Below, piece by piece: positions 55,326-64,000 of a stretch of DNA of 64,000 bases (within the stretch, counting starts at the first letter, position 1; each line of letters begins with the position of its first letter). Source of the stretch: Combretum micranthum (lineage: Eukaryota; Streptophyta; Magnoliopsida; Myrtales; Combretaceae); assembly GCA_024138025.1 (NCBI GenBank), contig JAMXBD010000113.1:372001-436000 (forward strand), written 5' to 3'. Position numbers and translations under genes: made by a program. Under the pieces are notes generated by a model. That model saw only the letters and a program-made list of their open reading frames with translations. It was not told the origin of the DNA and did not search any database.

Positions 55326-57185
55326 ACTTCCAATTAGCACTGCATGGCACAAGTGTGGATTATACACTAAAAAGAACCAATAAATGAGTTGGATGATTAG
55401 ATCCAATCCCATTTTGAGACCCTCCCGTCTAACAGGTTTGAATGCTAAAAGATAGCCTATACAAATTATCGGCGATGGCAAACACATATAATTTATTTAA
55501 GGCTAATAACCGTTTCCAGGGTGTGTACCAAATTAGTAGCCTATGCGTGCAAGGCTCTCGCGCATGCCAGTTTGGTTGCTTCATCGATGAGTTTTTTTCT
55601 TATCCCATGACGCCATTATAAATAAATTTGCCAAGACATGATGCTGGATTACAGATTATATACTCTTATATCAGACACCACACGGGCATTTAGTTCAGCA
55701 AGATGGCTTCATTATGTTAAATCCATAAAATTATGGAACAAATTGACTTTACTAATTTAACTGGTTGCCAACATTTTTGACAACCATTCTCTGAGGCATG
55801 TTTTAGTACAAGTGAGTATGACTATAAACAAGTCGAGTCGAGATGATACAATACTAAGCTTAAACTCACCTTGAAATTTTAAAGCTTGAACTTTGCTCGA
55901 GCTCAACCAAACTTAAGATTTTAAGCTTGAGATTAACTCAAAATAATGTTATATAAGCTCGAGCTCGGTTCGATAAATTATTTGAGTAGCTTGAGCTTAA
56001 ATCAACTATTTTCAAATGAACCTCGAGTAAATATCAAGTTAAGTCTAAATAGTTCGTAAACCGGTTTGACTCATTTACACACTGTCCAAGTCCATGCTTA
56101 TCAATGAGTTAAACCACTTCATCGTCTGCAATCCTAAGTTTAGCAAATTCCTGCCAATTCCAAGCTCAAGGTCTAAACCACGTAACAAGCTTAATTTCCT
56201 GAAGAGGCTGATTTCAGCAATAACACCAGAAAACATCAGTGGAACTGATTTCTCTCCTGATATTGGTATCAAACTCCTCGTGTGCACAGGAATCAACCCT
56301 ACATACCATAGACACAACACAAGTTCTATGTGGCATGAACTCAAACTCTCTTGTTATCTTCTTTTAACTTGGCACATCCATCTTAAGCAACAACAATAGC
56401 GGGAATGATAAGTCAGTCATACATCCCGATTGTCATCCATTCATAGTTTGTTTGAACTTTGAACCTGATTTTAACATCAATTCTAAAATTTCCTATAGCT
56501 TAATATCTATAACAGCTCTTTCTCAGTTTCGCTCCAATGTATATATCAGAGCCACAGCAACAAAACACGACTTTCCATGTCAACAGAAACAACAGCAAAA
56601 CGGCCAAGGAGCATATGTAATTATCGCAGGAAACAATAGCACTTCTGATCTATTCGTGGAACAGGCATCAACTATTGTAACCGAAACTCTAGAGTTTACC
56701 ATCACCCTATACCTAACACTTGCAGGTGCTATACAATCAAACTAAATGCAGTTTGAATCCCGAAAGTTAGGACCCATTTCCAAGATTCACTCGACATATC
56801 TGGAAATTGCCTATGATCAACCTACCAGATGAAATCCTCCTAAGTCCAAATGTTTGATGACTATAATCCATTACTACCAGCACATAAAGACTCTTCCCAT
56901 AACCTGGGACAATTGCATTTTCAAAAAGCACACAGAAAAGAGGGAGAATTGATGCAAATGCTACCACAAAATGGCCGTAATCTTCCCCTTAAACGGGTCA
57001 CTAGTGGATAAACAGGCTTGAGGAACAGTATTCTGTATTCCCAAAGCAATTCATATTTCAGATGCCTAACACGAAATAGAACTATCTTAATGGTATTCAA
57101 AAACCAAAAATGCCTAATACAAAATAAAACTATCTCAATTGTAATCAGTAAACAAAATCAAACCAGAAAAGATGGTGTTAGAAAG
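55326..57185. other. Intergenic spacer with MITE-like element
   Basis: No gene is supported. Open frames at 56075-56399 on both strands lack any recognised domain. A MITE-like segment at about 55817-56085 is listed separately. The last few hundred bases include the 3' UTR of the DUF2423 gene. Confidence 0.5.
55817..56085. mobile_element. Possible hAT-type MITE
   Basis: The left end ACTATAAACAAGTCGAG and the inward-read right end GTGTGTAAATGAGTCAAAC resemble plant hAT MITE termini (GTGTAAACGAGTCGAG-like). GCTCGAGCTC words lie inside on both halves. The flanking octamers share only CAAGT, so no target duplication is claimed. Similar words occur in the first VSR intron (about 23770-24290). Confidence 0.35.
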
Positions 57186-57616
57186 TTAGAGGAAGCTGCG
57201 TTTCGGTTTACGGAGCTTGAAGACTCGCTTGCCTCTGCCCCTGCCCTTTGTTTTCTTGCGGATAGACTTCGATCTTGCTTTCAAAGAACCGTTGTTCTTC
57301 CCACCATCACTCATCTCCACATCTGTTTCAATTTTATTATATTCTCAATTACGGATTTAAACATTGTAGCATTATTAAATAGAACATAAATAAGGGAAAA
57401 ATCGGATAGATTTCACAAACCCATAGAAGCAGAAGCGGTGTTAATTTCCATAGAGGCAGACGTAGTTGAAGAGGAAACGAGGACTTTAGGAGCAGCAAGT
57501 GCAGCAGCCATAGCAGCTTGCTTAGCCTCCTCCTTCTTCTCGTAGAAAGGCTCCACCATCTCTCTCCTAATGGCTCGGAGCCTCTTCTCCCTCTTCGATC
57601 TCATTGATTTCGCCAT
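57186..57616 (-). CDS. DUF2423 / LLPH-like small nuclear protein, two exons, 110 aa
   Basis: Exon 1 is 57616-57421 and exon 2 is 57322-57186, joined across a GT-AG intron of 98 bp with the split codon forming Asp. The protein starts MAKSMRSKREKRLRAIRRE, followed by MVEPFYEKKEEAKQAA, the DUF2423 signature shared with the animal protein LLPH. It ends in a basic tail (KARSKSIRKKTKGRGRGKR) expected to act as a nucleolar or nuclear localisation signal. Family members are small nuclear or nucleolar proteins linked to ribosome production; that role is knowledge of the family and not visible here. The length fits plant members. A telo-box and a CT-rich leader lie just upstream. No lesion is seen. Confidence 0.88.
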
Positions 57617-57629
57617 TGTTGATGGAGTT

Positions 57630-57649
57630 TCTCTCTCTCTCTCTCTCTC
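57630..57649 (-). promoter_or_regulatory. CT/GA-rich leader tract of DUF2423 gene
   Basis: A (GA)n run on the coding (minus) strand, between the telo-box and the ATG at 57616. Such tracts are common in leaders of plant housekeeping genes. Confidence 0.5.
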
Positions 57650-57654
57650 GGCTA

Positions 57655-57663
57655 TTAGGGTTT
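57655..57663 (-). promoter_or_regulatory. Telo-box
   Basis: AAACCCTAA on the minus strand, 39 bp upstream of the start codon. This element is enriched in promoters and leaders of plant ribosomal-protein and ribosome-biogenesis genes, in keeping with the predicted role of the gene. Confidence 0.7.
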
Positions 57664-58042
57664 TGTTTTTTAACTGTCCTCTTGCGACTGCTGTTTGTAT
57701 GGTTTGCTTTCTACGCCGCCTTTAGTCGACTAACCGACCAGTAGCCATGCCTTGTTGTCAAAAATCAGTATATATATACAATACACCGGACAAATTAATA
57801 AATGAAGTAGGGTTTTATTTATTTATTTATCTTTTAGCCAACGAACTAATTAGGTTAGTTCTATATAAACCCACTCATTTTATGTTTATTTTTTTAGCCC
57901 CATGTGTTCCAAGCCCTTTTCATAAAGAATATAATGTTGGAGGCCATATGCCCTTAATTGAAACATAATATTATTAATTACATCAACCATTAAGGAGTTC
58001 TTTCTCTTCATCTAAATTTTAGAGTAATATTGTATTATATTT
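57664..58042. other. Intergenic spacer
   Basis: Contains the upstream region of the DUF2423 gene. A+T-rich; no other feature recognised. Confidence 0.6.
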
Positions 58043-58060
58043 TTACCAAGAACGATAATT
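58043..58060 (+). repeat. LINE target duplication, 3' side
   Basis: TTACCAAGAACGATAATT, matching 63682-63699 (TTACCAAGTATGATAATT) at 16 of 18 positions. It partly overlaps the start of the poly(T) run. Confidence 0.82.
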
Positions 58061-58351
58061 TTTTTTTTACTTAAGCCAAAAAATTTATTAAACCAAGCAA
58101 AGGTATACAACCGCGACTACATAATAAGGGAAGAGTCCAAAATTTACAAGCTTAAAACTAGGGTAATCAAAACAAACTATACAAAGTCAAACTCTACTCA
58201 ATATGAAAGTATAATTCAAAACAAGCCTTGCTAGGTTATAAATATTTGGAATGTTTTATTCCAAACGGATGGAATTCCTTGCCCTTTATTTGCAATAGAC
58301 AGTTGCACCAAGACCAGATTTCCATTTATCAGTAAGCTGAGAAGATGGGGA

Positions 58352-61300
58352 TTAAGAGAGACCATCCAAAACTCCTTGCCAAGTTAAGAAAGTAGAAAGG
58401 CATTGTAAGGCGTTGATAATCCATGACCAAATTGGACAAGAGAGTAGACACATAAAGAATAAGTGTTCATGAGACTCCATACTTGAATTGCAAAAATAGC
58501 ACGAAGTGGTCGATGTAATGTCCCATGTAGACAACTTATCGAGTGTATACAATTTTCTATTAATAATTAGCCATAGAATAAAGCTATACATTAGGATAAT
58601 GCCTTTCTTCCATACCACTTTGAACTAAGGATCCGAGGAGCCCCAAGGTTTAAGATTTTGATAAGCACTCTTAATAGAAGAACTTCCTCTGGAGGATGCC
58701 CGTTGTATTAGTTCATCTTCCTTAGAGGAGTTAGACTACAAGTTTGTGGATATATTAAGATTCCTTCAAAAAGAGGAATCCAGAAATTCCCAATATTGAT
58801 CATTAACCAAATAGCAAAGTCTTGCATTTAGGGGAAGACTAGATGATGCTATCTCCCTGGTATTGAAGATACTGTCAAGGGGTTCCTATGGGAGCTAAAA
58901 GTCTGACCATAGGGATATGGCTAGTCCATTTCCAACTTTCCATTCAAAAAACTATCAAGCTAGGCTTCTTAAATTCAAAAAGTTTACCTCAAGTCCAAGA
59001 GCATAAGGAGGGTCGCTTGACTTACAGGAAGTTCTTTCATTTAAGAAGATGGTACGGACCCCATCCACTCAAATGCCCTTTACACCTTCACTGTAGAGAT
59101 GCCATATGTGCTTCAATTGTGATACCTTATTCCAAATTTCAAGTTTCGGTATCCCAAAACCACCTTCACACAAAGAGGAACACACTTTTTCCCATCTCAT
59201 CTTCGCTTTTGAACTAATGTTTGGTCTTCCACTCCAAAGAAAATTCCTCATTAATTGTTCAATTTGTGTCACAACTTTCTTTGCGAGTAAAAAAATAGAT
59301 GCCCAATATACTTGCATCGAAAAGATCACTGATTTTAAAAGTAGAAGTCTCTTGTCTCCTGGCATAAGAAAGAAACTTGCTAGTCAAAGCTTTAAAGTAA
59401 GTAGTCATTTTAGAGATTAATAAATCACAATATTCCCTCCTTAATTTGGATGGAATGAGAGGGATACCCAGGTAATGTATAGGGGAGTACCTTCTTGAAA
59501 GTTAAGAAAAGTAAGAGCTCCCTCCTTGATGTGCATGTCAACATTTGAGAACAAAACCTTACTTTTTTTTTCCAAATTTGCACATAAGCTCAAAAGAAGT
59601 TGGAATTCACTTAAAACCTCATGAATAGATTGAATAAAAGGGAGGTTTTCTTTGCAAAAAACCAAAAGGTCATCCGCAATACAAAGGTAAGTGATTTTCT
59701 CTTCTTTGCATCTCTAATGGAAGGAGAAAGATGGACGCTAAGACTTCCTCTAAAACAGACAAGATAAAACTTCCATTGTTAGTACAAAGAATTAAGGTGA
59801 AATAGGATCCCCCTAATGTAGTCCTCTATAACCCACGAGTTCTCCATTTAAGTTGAAAGCGAATTTTGGTATAGAGAAACATTATACTAATAGGTACCTA
59901 AAAAAAGATGGAAAACCTATGCACTCAAGAACTTTCTCAAGAAACTTCCAATTCAAAGTATCATAAGCCTTTGAGATATCAACTTTGATAGTGCTTCTTG
60001 GAGAACCGTTATTAAGATGGTAGCCTTAAACTAACTTTTGAGCAATGAAAATACTATAAGAGATCTTCCTTTCAAGTATGAAGGCTGATTGTTCTTTCCC
60101 TATAAGAGAGCTTAAAACCTGCTTAAGTCGAGAAGCAAGGACTTTTGAAATAGCCTTATATAACACGTTACAACAAGATACAGGTCCGAAGTCAGAGAGC
60201 TTGGTAGCATTTGGAACTTTGAGAACTAAAGAAATAACCATGTTATTTAACTATTTTAGCAGATGACCAGATTGAAGAAATTCTTTTATGGCAGCAGTAA
60301 CCTCTTGTCTAATAATCAGTGAAGCAACTTTGAAAATTTTGGAGTTATATCTGTCTGGGCTTGGAGCTTTGCCATTTGGCTGACTAAAGATAGCATTTTT
60401 AATTTCTTTATAAAAAAAAAGGGGGTCTCTAGAAGTTAATCTACGAGTCATTCAACTTCCAAGAAATTAAATTTTCAACTTTGGACATATCATGGCTATA
60501 TTCTTGTTTAATAAATAGCTTAGAAAAATAATCAACAATTTTAGTTTTGATTTCTTGATTGATCATAGCCATAGAGCCATCCTCTTGCTTTAAAGATTTA
60601 GCTGAGCTTCGGTTATGATTTTGAACCATAGCTTTATGAAAGAAGGACGTATTCTTATCTCTAAGTTTGAGCTAGTTGGTTCTAGATTTTTGTTTGAAGA
60701 AACACTCCTCTACACTTCTTAGTAAGTAATACTTCTGAAAAGCCTTGCGTTCTTCTTGCAAGATGGATACATCTCCTTGCCCAATTGATGATTACATGGC
60801 TATTAGAGAATCTTTGGCTTGAAGGACTCGATTTGAGATGTCAGAGAACTATCTATTGTTCCACTTCTTTAGCTCCGCCTTGAGGAACTTCAATTTTTGT
60901 ACAACCTGACATAGTTTTCAACCTATGACATTGATCATCCAAATTTGGGAAACTACTTCATAAAATCAACATCTTCTAACCAAAAGTCAAAAAACTATAA
61001 AGGGGACTTATGCCTTGTAAGGGAAAAATCACCATAAACCATACACAGTGAGTGGTTTGAGAGAATAGGCGTAAGAAAATTTGCTCTAGAATTTGAAAAT
61101 TTAACAAGCCATTCCTGGTTTATTAAGGCCCGATCTAATTTTTGAGAATAGATTTTTCCAATTACTTGTTGGACCAAGAGCAGAGGCTTCCACTGAAACG
61201 AAGATCGTTTAGTTCAACACTATCCAACAAAGTCTTAAAATTTATAATAGCTTGATTAGGTCTTCTATTTCCACCCAAGCTTTCTTGAACCGAATGTGTT

Positions 61301-61725
61301 GTGTTAAAATCTTCTAAAACAATCTAAGGAGAACTTTCTACAATCAAAGAAAGACCCAAGAGTTATTCCTAAAGTTCCCTTCTGTCCAAAACAGAGTTAG
61401 AGGCATACACAAAAGTGGCCAAGAAAGAGATATCCCTTAGGTTCATGTAAGAGCAATGGCAAAATTGAGGATGCTCCTTTAGAGCAATCACCTCCCAAAC
61501 ATCATAATCTCAATACAACCAAATACATTTCCTGGTAAGGCTATTAATTGCAAAGTTCCATCTATGATTGATATTTTGTTTAATGAGTAACACATTTAAG
61601 TGTTTTACTCTAGATTCAAGCAGCCCTAGCAAAGAAATGCCATTTTCAAAACAAACCATCATTACATCAACTGCTTTGATAGGATCACTAATTCCATAGA
61701 CATTCCAAGCTGCAAAATTCAGGAT
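58352..61725 (-). pseudogene. LINE ORF2 (endonuclease, reverse transcriptase, zf-RVT), broken
   Basis: From about 61720 leftward: NFAAWNVYGISDPIKA and GISLLGLLESRVK of the APE-type endonuclease, then LDRALINQEWLVKFSN (about 61130). Next are the RT entry SQPNGKAPSPDRYNSKIFK (60370) and LVLKVPNATKLSDFGPVSC and KEQSAFILERKIS (60080-60220). The catalytic box reads CIADDLLVFC (about 59675), where plant LINEs usually have FADD or YADD. The thumb-like LLLLKSVIFSMQVYW and MRNFLWSG (59270-59350) are followed by the zinc-binding domain CYFCNSSMESHEHLFFMC (58450-58510). Stops and frame changes are frequent. Confidence 0.88.
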
Positions 61726-61739
61726 GATACAAAAAACAA

Positions 61740-63110
61740 TAGATGTTGGGTTATGTGTAGGAGTGCTTCCTACATTTGAAGAATCTTTTCTTCTTTTTTC
61801 CTAAAGAGCTCTTACCATTACTAACAGAAGAGCTCTTCCCATTGCTTGAGGAGGTGCCAATGGGAAAATCTCTAGGAAGAATTCTATTACCCTTATCCCC
61901 TTCTATTGGAGTCATAGTAGGAGTAGAAGAAACGCTTTCTTACACATCAAGGGTCCTCACTTCTTGTTGATTTTCCACAATATTATTTAAATCTAAAGTT
62001 TCTGAGACATGGGAAGGTATAGGCTCAGTGCTTTGACAAAGGTTAGGAACATCCAACCTATCTCAACTTCCTTAAGAGCCTCCGTGTTAACAAAGTTGTT
62101 AGGAGATAATACCTCTTCTTCATAAATCACCTATCCATTGCCACTCTTAGGGGTGGTAAGTAGATGCTTTGGATTGGGGATCCCATTAAGACAAGCTGGT
62201 TTCTTCCCTCTCTTCTTACCTTGGGTAGAAATAGGCCTTTCTTCATCTTGAGAAGCTGGTCTAGAAGAGCAAAAGTGCTAAAAAAACTTTGCATTTGGTA
62301 CAACAAGGAGGTAACCATTAGTATTCAATAGAAACAAAACTTGAGTCACCATCTTCACGAACAATTTCAACTTAGTGAAGTGGTTCTTCTTTGGCATCAA
62401 TCTCAATGAGTGCTCTAGCTTGATTAACTCTCTCTCTAGATGACGTTAGGGTGTTTGCTTGAAATGGGATTCCCACCCCACTCGCCAAATAGTCGATACC
62501 TTCAGCATCAAGGCATTCATAAGGTATCTTTGATAACAAAACCAAGCCGGCAAAACGAATGATTATGGCTTATTCAAAGACATTCATCTTCTCCATTTCT
62601 ATAAAACCAAGCATTTTTGGGTAGAGTGCCATGGTTTAGCAAGGATATAATTTGGATTCGAAGAGGAGGCAAAACGAAAATAGAAAAAAAAAACCTTCCT
62701 TACTTCCCAAAACGTTAATAATGCCACAATCCTTCCAAACTCTTAGTGCAATGGATTGCATAAGAGAAAAGGGGATCTTTTGACTGAGAAAATACCCTAC
62801 AAGGGTCAACTCCCAATATTTAGCTCCTTTTTCAGCTATAATTGAAGGAGGCTTTACTTTAGCCATCGGGGCTTTAGCAACTGGAGGATAAAAGGAAAGC
62901 TTAAAATCTGAACTAACTCTATTTAAGGGGATACTTTGACTATCAACTTCAGCAAAAGACTTTTACTTAGGAGAATGATGATTACTAGCTTCAACTTTAT
63001 TAATGACACTATTGAGTTCCTCTATAGTAGAGTTGCCGAAGGAGGGATCGAAGTAGTCCAAGCTCAATCTAAAGAAAACAAAATGTTGTCTAGAATCTTA
63101 GTTAGTTAGG
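61740..63110 (-). pseudogene. LINE ORF1 (DUF4283-like), broken
   Basis: The clearest segment, 62866 leftward, reads KYWELTLVGYFLSQKIPF and SIALRVWKDCGIINVLGS, a DUF4283 domain found in ORF1 of plant L1 elements and thought to bind RNA. Upstream of that methionine the frame keeps ORF1-like sequence (KLSFYPPVAKAPMAKVKPP). Downstream are low-similarity, stop-interrupted segments including the basic RREGRNQLVLMG (about 62190). No zinc knuckle could be confirmed. Confidence 0.7.
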
Positions 63111-63199
63111 ATGGTTGTTCTCTATCTAAACATGAAGGAGGACTGTGGGTTTGCCCTAATTTCAGTAGGCAATGGGTCCCCTACAAAGGAGCCGACCCT

Positions 63200-63681
63200 A
63201 GGCCCGCATTAGACACCACCACCCTTCATCGATGGTGAAGGTAAAAAAATGGATAGTTGTTGAGAGGAGAGACAAAAAGACGAAGCAAAAAGAAAGAGAA
63301 GAGAGAGAAAGAAGGGCAGCAAAGAAGGCACTAGGAGGAGAGAGAAGCCAGAAAGAGAAAGGTGGAGGGGAAAGAGAAGAGAGGACTAGGTGAGGAAGAG
63401 AGAGAGAGAAAGAAGCATGTGTGGTTTTGTAGGAGGCTATGGAAGAAAGAGGAGAAGAGGGTAGGGAAAGAAGGTAAAGGGGAGAAGGGAAGAGAAGAGA
63501 GAAAACAATGGTAAGGAGAAAGGGAGGGGGGAAAGACAGATGGTTGAAGGACAAAGAAGGATGGAGAGGAGAGAAAAGGAAAAGAAGTAATAAACCCTGA
63601 AAAATTAGGGCGGGTTTTTCATAGAGAGGAGAATGCATTTTCTCTCTCTCAACTATTTTCTTCCTTTGACTCATTGGACTA
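63200..63681 (-). other. LINE 5' leader, extreme purine/pyrimidine bias
   Basis: On the plus strand this is nearly pure G and A (GAGAGAGAAGAGAGG-like), so the minus strand is pyrimidine rich. The open frame across it (63704-63198) is a by-product of that bias and is not called as a gene. Confidence 0.7.
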
Positions 63682-63699
63682 TTACCAAGTATGATAATT
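63682..63699 (+). repeat. LINE target duplication, 5' side
   Basis: TTACCAAGTATGATAATT, the partner of 58043-58060. Confidence 0.82.
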
Positions 63700-64000
63700 G
63701 TCATTCAAATTAAACAAGCCTAATGAATTCCTATCATTACTTAAGAAAAAATTACTAATATATAAATTGGATGAAATTAATTATCAAAATACCACTTCGA
63801 AATTTCGTCTATAATATGTGATATGTAATTTTTCTTAACAAATCACGTATATAAATTGCCATACCAAATTTGATTACCATCTCTATATTGCGATTATGAT
63901 AGGTGATATACTATTTTACAAGTATATCGCCATTTGCTATTGTGATTTAGCAGTGATCAAATTTGATTTGGCGTTGATATTACGTAATTTGAGCTTTGTG
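63700..64000. other. Intergenic spacer, nothing recognised
   Basis: A+T-rich sequence to the window end; no feature supported. Confidence 0.6.

Larger units (their letters stand above)
58061..63681 (-). mobile_element. L1-clade LINE, nearly full length, decayed
   Basis: A 5.6-kb non-LTR retrotransposon on the minus strand. Its 3' end is a poly(A) tail, seen as the T-run to 58068. Upstream come the RT zinc-binding domain, RT, endonuclease, an ORF1 with a DUF4283-type domain and a purine/pyrimidine-biased 5' leader (about 63200-63680). Flanking copies of an 18-bp imperfect target duplication define both ends, so the copy is not 5'-truncated, which is unusual for LINEs. Stops and frameshifts occur in both ORFs, so it is inactive. 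Confidence 0.9.

Noticed and set aside
63198..63704. 168-codon open frame on the minus strand
   Set aside because: The peptide is only S, P, L and F runs produced by the pyrimidine-rich LINE leader; no domain or plausible gene structure.

Overview
This window is nuclear DNA of a flowering plant. The genes are intron-split with GT-AG junctions, the protein families are plant-specific (vacuolar sorting receptor, C-type-lectin receptor-like kinase, GIGANTEA and PPR fragments), the intergenic DNA is very A+T rich, and most of the sequence is plant-type transposable elements. The large Ogre/Tat, Copia, gag-only and LINE insertions suggest a TE-rich, possibly woody species, but the species cannot be named from the sequence.

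Layout. 1-1568: last intron and last exon of an At1g52310-like receptor-like kinase whose DFG motif is lost. 2028-5905: a fossil plastid 23S rRNA fragment split by a decayed hAT transposon (2075-5829) with a perfect 8-bp target duplication. 6243-19578: a 13.3-kb Ogre/Tat (Ty3/gypsy) retrotransposon on the minus strand with TSD ATTAG. It keeps ORF1, gag, protease, a probable Ogre-type intron and a 51-bp tandem array, but an internal deletion joins reverse transcriptase directly to integrase. 20692-24905: an apparently intact vacuolar sorting receptor gene (12 coding exons, 631 aa, minus strand). 27414-27919: a 267-bp tandem duplication set in an odd C-rich tract. 27895-34418: a decayed Copia element (plus strand) that has lost protease and the integrase N-terminus. 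34419-40411: A+T-rich intergenic DNA with a hAT-MITE-like element and microsatellites.

40412-55325: an old LTR element with almost no coding content. A much younger LTR element (42938-53975; LTRs about 1.7% different; TSD AATAT) is inserted inside it. The younger element encodes only gag and protease. It carries a 3.6-kb block of antisense host-gene fragments: an F-box/LRR protein, two PPR proteins, GIGANTEA, a gamma-tubulin complex component, one unrecognised exon and a tRNA-Arg relic. This gene-capturing, non-autonomous element is the most interesting object in the window.

57186-57616: a small intact two-exon gene of the DUF2423/LLPH family with a telo-box near its start. 58061-63681: a nearly full-length but decayed L1-clade LINE (minus strand) with an 18-bp imperfect target duplication.

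Only three host genes are supported (the partial kinase, the vacuolar sorting receptor and the DUF2423 gene). They are unrelated and form no operon or cluster. The rest is layered transposon history: insertion into organelle-derived DNA, element inside element, and host exons carried inside an element. All calls come from reading the sequence; no database search was run.
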